64,000 nucleotides of DNA from CAYRWM01 sp964428055 (GTDB lineage: Bacteria; Bacillota; Clostridia; Christensenellales; Christensenellaceae). Location of the stretch: contig CAYRWM010000003.1 of NCBI GenBank assembly GCA_964428055.1, positions 1-64,000 of the forward strand, written 5' to 3'. Numbering within the stretch: position 1 is the first letter of the stretch; each line of letters opens with the position of its first letter. The notes beneath the pieces were generated by a model. The model saw nothing but the letters and a program-made list of their open reading frames with translations, was not told the origin of the DNA and did no database searches. Both the position numbers and the translations under genes were made by a program. Positions 21,658 to 30,465 of this stretch are shown here, in pieces.

Positions 21658-22515
21658 ATGGAACTCACAAACGCGCAGCGCGCAAAGATACTTATAGGCG
21701 CACTTCCGTACATACAGAAGTATGCCGGCAAGATAATAGTCGTTAAATACGGCGGCAACGCCATGATCGACGAGAAGCTCAAGAAAAAGGTCATGGGTGA
21801 CATAGTGCTTATGACCCAGGTAGGCATCAAGGTCGTTCTCGTTCACGGCGGCGGTCCGGAGATAACCGAGCTGCTCTCCAAGATCGGTAAGGAATCCGAG
21901 TTCGTTGACGGACTCAGGGTCACAGATAAAGAGACAGTGGATGTCGCTTTAATGGTGCTCGCAGGAAAGATCAACAAGACTCTGGTAAACCTCCTTCAGA
22001 GGAACGGCGGAAAGGCCATCGGTCTTTGCGGTGTGGACGGCGGAATGATCAAAGCCAGCCAGAAGAACGAGAAACTGGGTTATGTCGGCGACATAGAGAG
22101 CGTCAATGTAAAACCCATACTCGACGTTATAGAAAAGGGATATATCCCCATCGTATCCACGATCGGCTGTGATGACGAGGGCAACACCTATAACATCAAT
22201 GCCGATACAGCGGCAGCCAGGATAGCGGGCGCGCTCAAGGCGGAAAGCCTGATCAGCATGACGGATACCCCCGGACTCCTTATGGATAAAGACGATCCGG
22301 AGACACTCATAAAGAAGATAACGGTTTCCCAGATCCCGGCTCTGACCGAGCAGGGCGTCATCGCGGGAGGAATGCTCCCCAAGATCGAGTGCTGCAGGGA
22401 TGCGATCGAACACGGTGTCAGGAAGGTGTTCATTATAGACGGAAGGATACCGCACGCGATACTGATTGAGACTCTGACCGATGAAGGTCTCGGAACGATG
22501 GTAAAGGGTAAGTAA
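21658..22515 (+). CDS. argB: Acetylglutamate kinase
   Basis: It phosphorylates N-acetylglutamate, usually the arginine-feedback step. The 285-residue protein has IVVKYGGNAM, VLVHGGGPEITELLSKIG, and the C-terminal GGMLPKIECCRDAIEHGVRKV of the amino-acid kinase fold. The start at 21658 is set by GGGGGAAAG upstream and the MELTNAQRAKIL family N-terminus. The N-terminal helix present in arginine-inhibited forms (roughly the first 20 residues) is seen. Confidence 0.95.
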   Translation: MELTNAQRAKILIGALPYIQKYAGKIIVVKYGGNAMIDEKLKKKVMGDIVLMTQVGIKVVLVHGGGPEITELLSKIGKESEFVDGLRVTDKETVDVALMVLAGKINKTLVNLLQRNGGKAIGLCGVDGGMIKASQKNEKLGYVGDIESVNVKPILDVIEKGYIPIVSTIGCDDEGNTYNINADTAAARIAGALKAESLISMTDTPGLLMDKDDPETLIKKITVSQIPALTEQGVIAGGMLPKIECCRDAIEHGVRKVFIIDGRIPHAILIETLTDEGLGTMVKGK

Positions 22516-22516
22516 G

Positions 22517-23677
22517 ATGAGCGATACAAAGATACTCGATGAGAAATATATAGCGCATACATACGGGAGATTCCCCCTGGAGATAGTCTCGGGAAAAGGG
22601 AGTCTCCTTTATGACGAAAACGGGAAGGAATACATCGATATGGGAGCGGGCATTGCCGTCAACATATTCGGCACGGCGGACGAGGAGTGGACTGCCGCTG
22701 TAGAAGCGCAGCTCAAGGCTTTTTCCCATACATCGAACCTGTTCTATTCGGCGCCCTGTGCAAAACTGGCTGAACAGCTCTGCGACAGGACCGGGATGGA
22801 AAAAGTGTTCTTCTCGAACTCGGGCGCGGAAGCCAACGAGTGTGCGATCAAGGCGGCAAGGAAGCATGCTGAGGATCTGGGAATTGATGGAAGCGTCATA
22901 ATAACGCTCAAGGGCAGTTTCCACGGAAGGACGGTAACGACAGTATCGGCGACAGGCCAGGATTCCATGCATGTCAACTTCCACCCATTAACACAGGGCT
23001 TTGTGTATGCGGACCCCGGCGATCTTGACGGAATCAAGAAGATAATGAACGAGCAGACGGTCGCGGCCGTCATGATCGAAACGATACAGGGCGAGGGAGG
23101 CATAAACGTGCTGGACGCCGGTTTCGTCAAAGGGATCGCGGATCTCTGCGCGAATTCGGATACGCTCTTCATAGTCGATGAGGTTCAGACGGGCAACGGA
23201 AGGACGGGCAAACTCTACAGCTACATGAATTACGGCGTGAAGCCCGATATATTCACCACGGCGAAAGGCCTGGGCGGCGGTCTTCCGATCGGTGCAACGG
23301 TGTTCGGCGTAAGGGCGAAGGATATATATGTTCCCGGTACCCACGGCTCTACCTTCGGCGGAAATCCGACAGTATGCGCCGGCGCGATCAACATACTCTC
23401 CCGTATCGATGATGCTCTGATGAGCGAAGTCACAAAGAAATCCGATTATATAGTGTCATCCTTAAAAGGAGCTCCCGGTGTAAAGAGTGTTACCGGAAAA
23501 GGACTGATGCTCGGTATAGAAACGGAAAAGGACGTAAAGGATGTCCTTACGGCATGCAGGGAGAACGGACTCATAGTGCTGAGTGCAAAGAACAAGGTCC
23601 GACTCCTGCCGCCGCTCAATATTCCTTTTGAACTGGTCGAAAAAGCAGTCAGCATACTAAAGACTGCGTGTGTATAG
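22517..23677 (+). CDS. argD: Acetylornithine aminotransferase
   Basis: A PLP class III aminotransferase that converts N-acetylglutamate semialdehyde to N-acetylornithine. The 386-residue protein has [44 protein letters not shown] and the PLP lysine in [14 protein letters not shown]. Its start is one base after the argB stop. Specificity rests on operon position as well as sequence. Confidence 0.94.
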   Translation: MSDTKILDEKYIAHTYGRFPLEIVSGKGSLLYDENGKEYIDMGAGIAVNIFGTADEEWTAAVEAQLKAFSHTSNLFYSAPCAKLAEQLCDRTGMEKVFFSNSGAEANECAIKAARKHAEDLGIDGSVIITLKGSFHGRTVTTVSATGQDSMHVNFHPLTQGFVYADPGDLDGIKKIMNEQTVAAVMIETIQGEGGINVLDAGFVKGIADLCANSDTLFIVDEVQTGNGRTGKLYSYMNYGVKPDIFTTAKGLGGGLPIGATVFGVRAKDIYVPGTHGSTFGGNPTVCAGAINILSRIDDALMSEVTKKSDYIVSSLKGAPGVKSVTGKGLMLGIETEKDVKDVLTACRENGLIVLSAKNKVRLLPPLNIPFELVEKAVSILKTACV

Positions 23678-23691
23678 AGAGGAAAAAGAAA

Positions 23692-24690
23692 ATGGATTTT
23701 AAGGGTCGAGATTTTCTGAAGCTGCTGGACTTCAGTCCCGAGGAGATCGGATGGCTGATAGATCTTGCGGCGGACTACAAGGCAAAGAAAAAAGCCGGAG
23801 TCCCTCATGATGAGTTCAGAGGCAAAAATGTAGCTCTGATATTCGAGAAGACAAGCACGAGGACCCGCTGCAGTTTCGAGGTCGCAGCATACGACCTGGG
23901 TATGAACTGCACGTATCTGGATCCCGCGGCGTCGCAGATGGGCAACAAGGAGACGATAGCCGATACGGCGCGCGTACTCGGGCGCATGTACGACGGTATC
24001 GAGTACAGAGGCTTCAGCCAGAAGATCGTGGAGGAGATTGCGAAATACGCGGATGTTCCGGTATGGAACGGCCTCACGGATGAGTTCCATCCGACGCAGA
24101 TACTCGCGGATTTTCTGACGATCAGGGAACACTTCGGATATCTTAAGGGGATCAAGTTCGTCTACATGGGCGATGCCAGATACAATATGGGAAATTCCCT
24201 TATGGTAGGCAGCGCCAAGATGGGGCTTGATTTTACGGCATGTGCGCCGAAGGAATACTGGCCGGCTAAGGAACTGATAGACGAGTGCCTGGCCATAGCG
24301 AAAGAGACCGGTGCCTCCATAAAGTTTGAGGAGGATCCGTACAAGGCCACAAAGGGTGCTGACGTCATATACACTGATATATGGGTATCCATGGGAGAGC
24401 CTGAAGAAGTCTGGCAGCAGAGGATAGACGCCCTGTCCCCGTATGAAGTCAACATGGATATCATGAACAACGCGGGAGAAAAGGCCGTGTTCATGCACTG
24501 CCTGCCCTCATATCATAATATGGATACAACGATCGGGCGCGAGATGGGAGAAAAGTTCGGACGCGATTCCATGGAAGTCACGGATGAGGTCTTCGAGAGC
24601 GAAAGATCCATCGTGTTCGACGAGGCTGAGAACCGTATGCATACGATAAAAGCCGTTATGGCAGCAACGCTCGGGAAGGATAAGATATGA
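23692..24690 (+). CDS. argF: Ornithine carbamoyltransferase
   Basis: It makes citrulline from ornithine and carbamoyl phosphate. The 332-residue protein has the carbamoyl-phosphate loop [28 protein letters not shown] and the ornithine-site HCLPSYHN. The ATG at 23692 follows AGAGAGGAAAA and matches the usual [15 protein letters not shown] start. It overlaps carA by 4 bp. The enzyme sits next to both CPS subunits, suggesting direct supply of carbamoyl phosphate. argG and argH are not in the window. Confidence 0.95.
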   Translation: MDFKGRDFLKLLDFSPEEIGWLIDLAADYKAKKKAGVPHDEFRGKNVALIFEKTSTRTRCSFEVAAYDLGMNCTYLDPAASQMGNKETIADTARVLGRMYDGIEYRGFSQKIVEEIAKYADVPVWNGLTDEFHPTQILADFLTIREHFGYLKGIKFVYMGDARYNMGNSLMVGSAKMGLDFTACAPKEYWPAKELIDECLAIAKETGASIKFEEDPYKATKGADVIYTDIWVSMGEPEEVWQQRIDALSPYEVNMDIMNNAGEKAVFMHCLPSYHNMDTTIGREMGEKFGRDSMEVTDEVFESERSIVFDEAENRMHTIKAVMAATLGKDKI

Positions 24691-25715
24691 AAAAGAGATA
24701 TTTAGTATTGGAGAACGGTAAGGTTTTTGAGGGAAAAGCATTCGGTGCCGACGCCGGTGTGACAGGGGAACTCGTTTTTAATACCGGCGCGGTCGGTTAT
24801 ATCGAACTGCTGACAGATCCGGGTTATTTAGGCCAGATAGTCGTGCAGACGTTCCCGGCGATCGGCAACTACGGGATCATCCCCGAGGATTTTGAAAGCA
24901 ATTACGGACCTTCCGGATATGTTGTCAGGGAATGGTGCGATGAGCCCTCGAATTTCAGGAGCGAGGGAACGGTCGACAGCTTCCTTAAGGAAAAGGGTAT
25001 TCCCGGCATATACGGGGTGGATACAAGGGAGATAACAAGGATAATACGAAATGAAGGTGTAATGAACGCCTGTATCTGCGATAAACTCCCTGCAGATGAG
25101 AAGAGTATCAAGAAATATAAGATAAAGGATGCGGTAAAGACCGTATCGGTCAAAAAGCCCTATGTCATCCCGGCGGGATCACATAAGTATAATGTAACGC
25201 TCATAGACTACGGTGCGAAGAGCAGCATTGCAAAACAGCTGACGGAAAGAGGATGCCTGGTCCGTATAGTGCCTTATTCTTCATCCGCTTCGGATATACT
25301 GAGAGACAGACCCGACGGTGTTGTCCTCTCGAACGGTCCCGGGGATCCGTCAGAGAACACTTCCGAGATAAAGGAGATAAAGGAATTGATCGGGAAGGTC
25401 CCGATCTTCGCCATAGGCCTCGGACATCAGCTGCTGGCTATAGCGAACGGCGCAAAGACGTCCAGACTCAAATACGGCCACAGGGGCGCAAACCAGCCGA
25501 TAAAGGACGTTAAGGCCGGCAGTGCTTTCATAGCGGGTCAGAATCATGGCTATGTTGTGGATGATGCCAGCATTAAGAAAGGTTCGGTAAGTTACTTCAA
25601 CCTTAACGACGGCACATGCGAAGGCATCGATTACGACGGTGCGTTCTCAGTGCAGTTTGATCCGGAGGGACCTGTTTATGACAGGTTCATAGATATGATG
25701 GGAGGTGGAAGATAA
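24687..25715 (+). CDS. carA: Carbamoyl-phosphate synthase small subunit, glutaminase residues lost
   Basis: CarA normally hydrolyses glutamine and passes ammonia to CarB. The 342-residue protein has the CarA N-terminal domain ([21 protein letters not shown]) and a class I amidotransferase domain with [12 protein letters not shown]. However, the nucleophile segment, normally GICLGHQ, reads AIGLGHQ (codon GGC), and the catalytic-His segment, normally FHPE, reads FDPEGP and is shortened by several residues. The Glu is retained. Glutaminase activity is therefore probably absent and CarB would use free ammonia; this is inference. It overlaps argF by 4 bp and carB by 1 bp. Confidence 0.9.
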   Translation: MKKRYLVLENGKVFEGKAFGADAGVTGELVFNTGAVGYIELLTDPGYLGQIVVQTFPAIGNYGIIPEDFESNYGPSGYVVREWCDEPSNFRSEGTVDSFLKEKGIPGIYGVDTREITRIIRNEGVMNACICDKLPADEKSIKKYKIKDAVKTVSVKKPYVIPAGSHKYNVTLIDYGAKSSIAKQLTERGCLVRIVPYSSSASDILRDRPDGVVLSNGPGDPSENTSEIKEIKELIGKVPIFAIGLGHQLLAIANGAKTSRLKYGHRGANQPIKDVKAGSAFIAGQNHGYVVDDASIKKGSVSYFNLNDGTCEGIDYDGAFSVQFDPEGPVYDRFIDMMGGGR

Positions 25716-28700
25716 TGCCGCGCGATAAGAGTATTAAAAAGGTAATGGTAATAGGTTCCGGTCCCATCGTGATAGGTCAGGCTGCTGAGTTCGACTATGC
25801 GGGCACGCAGGCTTGCCGTATCCTGAGACAGGAAGGTGTCAATGTCGTACTGGTAAACTCAAACCCCGCTACGATAATGACGGATAAAGCGCTCGCTGAC
25901 GAGATATATCTCGAGCCTCTCACGGAAGAGACGGTAAAGCGCATAATCAAAAAGGAAAGACCTGACAGCCTGCTCGCCGGACTGGGCGGACAGACGGGTC
26001 TCACGATATCCATGCAGCTCGACAAGGACGGGTTCCTTGATGAGTACGGCGTAAGGCTCATAGGTACGAATGCCGAAGCCATCGACAAGGCCGAAGACAG
26101 AAAGATGTTCAAGGATACCATGGACAGCATAGGCGAGCCCACGATACCTTCGGATATCGCGAATGATATAGACAGGGCGCTAGAGATAGCGGCCGAGATC
26201 GGATATCCGGTCATAATCCGTCCCGCTTTCACGCTCGGCGGTGCCGGCGGCGGCGTAGCATACAGTGAAGACGAACTCAGGGTCGTCGCAAAGACAGGCC
26301 TTGATGTTTCGCCTATAACTCAGGTACTGGTAGAGAAATACATCTACGGTTGGAAAGAGATAGAATTCGAGACGATGAGGGACAGCGCAGGCAATGCGAT
26401 CGCTATCTGCTCGATGGAGAACGTCGATCCGGTCGGTATACATACGGGCGACTCCATAGTCGTGGCTCCTGCCTTAACGCTCTCAGCCAAGGAATACAGC
26501 ATGCTGAGGGATGCGTCTCTCAACATAGTCAATGCTCTGGGAATAGTCGGCGGCTGCAACTGTCAGTTCGCTCTTAATCCCGACAGCTTTGAATATGACG
26601 TAATAGAGGTCAACCCGAGGGTTTCAAGGTCTTCGGCGCTCGCTTCAAAGGCAACGGGATACCCGATAGCGAAGATGACCACAAAGCTCGCTCTCGGATA
26701 CACTCTTGACGAGATAAAGAACGATATAACGGGAACTACCAGTGCGTGCTTCGAGCCGACAGTCGACTACATAGTCGTTAAGTTCCCGAAGTGGCCTTTC
26801 GATAAATTCGCGGGTTCTCCGAGAAACCTCGGCACGCAGATGAAGGCTACCGGTGAAGTCATGTCCATAGCTCCGAGCTTCGAGATGGGCATAATGAAGG
26901 CCGTGAGGGGTGCGGAGATATCGCTCGATACGCTCAACGCGGAGCCTCTGACTGACGAACCCGTAGAGGAGCGTCTCAAGAATCTCGATGACAGGCGTCT
27001 GTTCACATGCTTTGAAGCCATAAAGAAGGGCGTCAGCATCGAAAAGATAAACGAGATAACAAGAATCGACAAGTGGTTCTTAAGCAAACTCAAGAATCTG
27101 GTCGACTATGAAAACGAGATAGCCGGCGGCATCAAGGATGAGGAAACGTACATGAAGGGCAAATGGCTCGGATACAATGATGCTACTCTGGCTAGACTGT
27201 CGGGAGCCGAGAGCCTGCCGTATGAGTCATCCAAGTCATACAAGATGGTCGATACCTGTGCGGCTGAGTTCGATGCGGAAACGCCGTACTTCTATTCGAC
27301 ATATGATAAGGATTGCGAAGCAAGATCCTTTGAAAAGTCAGATAAGCCCACCATCATGGTCTTGGGTTCAGGTCCCATAAGGATCGGACAGGGCATAGAG
27401 TTCGACTATTCCTCAGTCCACTGCGTATGGACGCTCAAGGAGATGGGCTATGATGTCGTCATAGTCAACAACAACCCGGAAACGGTATCAACGGACTATG
27501 ATACAGCCGACAGACTGTACTTCGAGCCGCTCTCTCCCGAGGATATCATGGATATCATCAAAGTTGAGAAACCCGAAGGCGTTGTTGTGGCGTTCGGCGG
27601 TCAGACGGCAATCAAGCTGACCAAGTTCCTGGACAGCAACGGCATAAAGATACTCGGTACTTCAGCCGAGGGTATCGATATGGCTGAAGACAGGGAGCGT
27701 TTCGATGAGCTCCTTGAGAAGTTCAGCATAAGAAGACCCAAAGGCATGGGCATCATGACAGAGGATGAGGCCCTTGACGCGGCCGAGTCTCTCGGTTATC
27801 CGGTGCTCCTCCGTCCGTCCTACGTCATAGGCGGACAGAACATGCAGATATGCCATGATGAGCGTGAGGTCAGAAGATACATGCAGCGTATCCTGTCTAC
27901 GGGAATTGAAAACCCGGTGCTCGTCGATAAGTACATGATGGGTACGGAACTCGAAGTCGATGTCATATCCGACGGCAAGGACGTTCTCATACCCGGAATA
28001 ATGGAACACGTTGAGCGTGCCGGTGTGCACAGCGGTGACTCTATAGCCGTATATCCTCCGTTCAACCTGAACGACAAGATGACGGACATCGTGGTCGACT
28101 GCTCTGAAAAACTGGCTCTGGCGCTCGGTACCAAGGGTCTGGTCAACATTCAGTACCTTATCTACGAAGGCGAACTGTACGTCATAGAGGTTAACCCGAG
28201 GGCGTCCAGGACGGTTCCGTATATAAGCAAGGTAACGGACGTGCCTATGGTCGATATCGCGTCAAAGGTCATGCTCGGCCAGAGCTTAAAGTCACTGGGA
28301 TACGGCACAGGCCTGCACAAGACGCCGCCGTACTTCGCGGTAAAGGTCCCCGTATTCTCATTCGAGAAACTGACTGACGTCAACTCCTACCTCGGGCCCG
28401 AAATGAAATCAACGGGTGAAGTGCTGGGTATAGGCAAGACGATGGAAGAGGCTCTGTTCAAAGGTCTGACTTCCGCCGGTATGGTCATAAAGAATTCCTA
28501 CAGAAATTCAAATATGGGCGCTTTTATAAGCGTTGATTCGCTGGATCAGCACGAAGTCGTGTCTCTTGCCAAGAAGTTCGACGATATAGGGTTCAGGCTC
28601 TACGCTACAGACGAGACAGCGAACTCGATCGCGAAACTCGGAATAGACGTGGAGAGAGTCCGCGGAACTAAGCAGAACGAGAATCTGTACAAGCTGATAG

Positions 28701-29752
28701 AGAACGGCAAGATCAATTACATAGTATATACAGGTGCCATGAGAGATGATACCGTAGAGGATTACATGGCACTGTCGAGAAGGGCTCTTCTGCACGGCAT
28801 ACCGTGCTTCACGTCACTGGACACGGCCAATGCTCTTGCTGACATGATAGCCAGCAGATACACACAGGAGAATACCGAGCTCGTTGATATCAACAACATG
28901 AGAAGTTCTCACTTTACGGTCAAGTTCTCCAAGATGCAGGCCACTGGCGATGACTACATATTCATAGAGAATTTCGACGGTAAGATCAGCAGTCCCGAGT
29001 CACTGTGCATAACGATGTGCAACCGTCATAAGGGTATCGGCGGATATGGTATTGTGCTGATAGAGGCCTCCGTCAAGGCGGATGCAAAGATGCGCGTATT
29101 CAACAGAGACGGTTCCGAAGCCATGATGGCCGGTAACTGTCTGAGATCTCTGGCAAAGTATCTGTATGACAACAAAATCGTTGAAAAAACAGATATGAAG
29201 ATCGAGACTGCCAGCGGCATAAAGGATCTAAAACTGTATACCCGCGACGGAAGAGTCAATTCCGTTTCCGTCAACATGGGACTTCCCGAGTTCGATCCGG
29301 CGAAACTGCCCTGCACGCTTAAGGAAGACAGGATAATATACTATCCTTACGAGGTCGGCGGAAGGGACTACATGATAACGTGTCTGTCCATCGGCAACCC
29401 GCACTGCGTTGTATTCTCAGACAGGATAGACAGTCTGGATCTTGCCGATATCGGACCGCTGTTCGAGAATGCGCCGATATTCCCCGAGAGGATAAATACG
29501 GAATTCATCAGAGTCGTAAACAGGAACACGATCAAGATGAGAGCCTATGAAAGGGGCAACGGCGAGACCAGTGCCTGCGGATCGGGCGCCTGCGCAGCCG
29601 TAGTAGCAGCGGTCGAGAACGGATATCTGTCCAAGAACACTGATATTACGGTCAAGGTTAGAGGCGGAGACCTGATTGTGAACTATTCGGACGACGGCAT
29701 CACTCTTACCGGCGATACGGTGCTCGTATACAAGGGCGAGGCAGAAGTCTGA
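25715..29752 (+). CDS. carB: CarB fused to a diaminopimelate epimerase-like domain
   Basis: Residues 1 to about 1060 are a complete carbamoyl-phosphate synthase large subunit: two ATP-grasp halves (GSGPIVIGQAAEFDYAG near residue 14; GSGPIRIGQGIEFDYSS near 550) and an MGS allosteric domain ending ELVDINNM. Residues 1062-1345 then continue in frame as DapF: FTVKFSKMQATGDDY, FNRDGSEAMM, SIGNPHCVVFSD and ERGNGETSACGSGAC. The second catalytic Cys is intact, but the first, normally in MCGNG, is replaced (MAGNC). CarB makes carbamoyl phosphate from bicarbonate, ammonia and two ATP; DapF turns LL-DAP into meso-DAP. The usual CarB length is about 1070, so the extra 284 residues are a genuine extension. 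Confidence 0.93.
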   Translation: MPRDKSIKKVMVIGSGPIVIGQAAEFDYAGTQACRILRQEGVNVVLVNSNPATIMTDKALADEIYLEPLTEETVKRIIKKERPDSLLAGLGGQTGLTISMQLDKDGFLDEYGVRLIGTNAEAIDKAEDRKMFKDTMDSIGEPTIPSDIANDIDRALEIAAEIGYPVIIRPAFTLGGAGGGVAYSEDELRVVAKTGLDVSPITQVLVEKYIYGWKEIEFETMRDSAGNAIAICSMENVDPVGIHTGDSIVVAPALTLSAKEYSMLRDASLNIVNALGIVGGCNCQFALNPDSFEYDVIEVNPRVSRSSALASKATGYPIAKMTTKLALGYTLDEIKNDITGTTSACFEPTVDYIVVKFPKWPFDKFAGSPRNLGTQMKATGEVMSIAPSFEMGIMKAVRGAEISLDTLNAEPLTDEPVEERLKNLDDRRLFTCFEAIKKGVSIEKINEITRIDKWFLSKLKNLVDYENEIAGGIKDEETYMKGKWLGYNDATLARLSGAESLPYESSKSYKMVDTCAAEFDAETPYFYSTYDKDCEARSFEKSDKPTIMVLGSGPIRIGQGIEFDYSSVHCVWTLKEMGYDVVIVNNNPETVSTDYDTADRLYFEPLSPEDIMDIIKVEKPEGVVVAFGGQTAIKLTKFLDSNGIKILGTSAEGIDMAEDRERFDELLEKFSIRRPKGMGIMTEDEALDAAESLGYPVLLRPSYVIGGQNMQICHDEREVRRYMQRILSTGIENPVLVDKYMMGTELEVDVISDGKDVLIPGIMEHVERAGVHSGDSIAVYPPFNLNDKMTDIVVDCSEKLALALGTKGLVNIQYLIYEGELYVIEVNPRASRTVPYISKVTDVPMVDIASKVMLGQSLKSLGYGTGLHKTPPYFAVKVPVFSFEKLTDVNSYLGPEMKSTGEVLGIGKTMEEALFKGLTSAGMVIKNSYRNSNMGAFISVDSLDQHEVVSLAKKFDDIGFRLYATDETANSIAKLGIDVERVRGTKQNENLYKLIENGKINYIVYTGAMRDDTVEDYMALSRRALLHGIPCFTSLDTANALADMIASRYTQENTELVDINNMRSSHFTVKFSKMQATGDDYIFIENFDGKISSPESLCITMCNRHKGIGGYGIVLIEASVKADAKMRVFNRDGSEAMMAGNCLRSLAKYLYDNKIVEKTDMKIETASGIKDLKLYTRDGRVNSVSVNMGLPEFDPAKLPCTLKEDRIIYYPYEVGGRDYMITCLSIGNPHCVVFSDRIDSLDLADIGPLFENAPIFPERINTEFIRVVNRNTIKMRAYERGNGETSACGSGACAAVVAAVENGYLSKNTDITVKVRGGDLIVNYSDDGITLTGDTVLVYKGEAEV

Positions 29753-29801
29753 CGCTTAGTGTCATTGACAAAAATGCTCGATTTGTGTATAAATGACACT
29801 A
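29750..29801 (+). promoter_or_regulatory. XRE-cupin promoter flanked by TAGTGTCATT repeats
   Basis: TTGACA (29765-29770), a 17-bp spacer and TATAAA (29788-29793) form a strong promoter. TAGTGTCATT (29757-29766) touches the -35 box, and its inverted copy AATGACACTA (29792-29801) overlaps the -10 box. TGACGCT at 29750 makes the left copy a near-palindrome. The layout suits repression, possibly by the XRE-cupin protein itself. Confidence 0.65.
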
Positions 29802-29838
29802 TACTCATTGTGCCTTTCAGGGCTTGAATAAACGTGAT

Positions 29839-29866
29839 CGGTGAGGAGCCGTGCGGCTTCTCACCG
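29839..29866 (+). promoter_or_regulatory. Strong 5'-leader hairpin
   Basis: CGGTGAGGAGCCG pairs with CGGCTTCTCACCG over 13 positions with one G-U pair. There is no T-run after it. It lies in the predicted leader of the XRE-cupin gene, just before its ribosome binding site. It could stabilise or process the mRNA or weakly end the arginine transcript. Confidence 0.5.
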
Positions 29867-29892
29867 TTGTACATAGAAACGGAGGACGTTAA

Positions 29893-30438
29893 ATGGAACC
29901 TATCAACGAGATCGCTGAAAGAATACGTGAACTGCGTGAAGTATGCGACTATACTCCCGAACAGCTTGCGGAGGAACTTGGTGTGGATGTCGATAAGTAT
30001 AAGGCTTACGAGGAAAACGGCGATTTTCCCATAAGCGTTATATATGAGATATCTCATAAGTTCGGCGTCAATTTCAATGAACTCGTTACCGGCGAGCCCA
30101 GCCGTATAGACACATACCAGATAGTTCGCAAAGGCATGGGCCTTTCCGTAAGCCGTTATCCGGGCTACCGTTTCAAGGATCTGGCCTTCAGGTTTGACGA
30201 CAAGATCATGCAGCCTCTGCTGGTGACGCTGGATCCCTCGGATGAGCCTGCAAAGCTCGTGTCTCACACAGGCCAGGAGTTCAATATGGTACTTAAAGGC
30301 ACTGTCGCCGTCGCGTTCGACGATCAGGAGTTTATCCTGAACGAAGGGGACGCGATATATTTCAACGCAACGTATATGCACGGGCAGAGATGCGCGGGCG
30401 ATGAAGAGGCGACTTTCTTAACAATGATCGCCGAATGA
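29893..30438 (+). CDS. XRE-cupin transcriptional regulator
   Basis: The 181-residue protein has an N-terminal helix-turn-helix (residues about 10-60: YTPEQLAEELGVDVDKYKAYE) and a C-terminal cupin barrel (about 110-180: HTGQEFNMVLKGTVAVAFDDQ, NEGDAIYFNATYMHGQ). Such regulators bind a small ligand in the cupin. It is 27 bp upstream of an acyl-CoA synthetase, a recurrent pair in anaerobes, so it likely controls that gene in response to an acid or its CoA ester. Its promoter carries the repeated half-sites. Confidence 0.87.
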   Translation: MEPINEIAERIRELREVCDYTPEQLAEELGVDVDKYKAYEENGDFPISVIYEISHKFGVNFNELVTGEPSRIDTYQIVRKGMGLSVSRYPGYRFKDLAFRFDDKIMQPLLVTLDPSDEPAKLVSHTGQEFNMVLKGTVAVAFDDQEFILNEGDAIYFNATYMHGQRCAGDEEATFLTMIAE

Positions 30439-30465
30439 CAGTGCTTAAAGGAGTAATCTTAAAAA

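Noticed and set aside
23446..24498. A 350-codon minus-strand open frame opposite argD/argF
   Set aside because: It spans two genuine genes on the other strand and has no recognisable domain.
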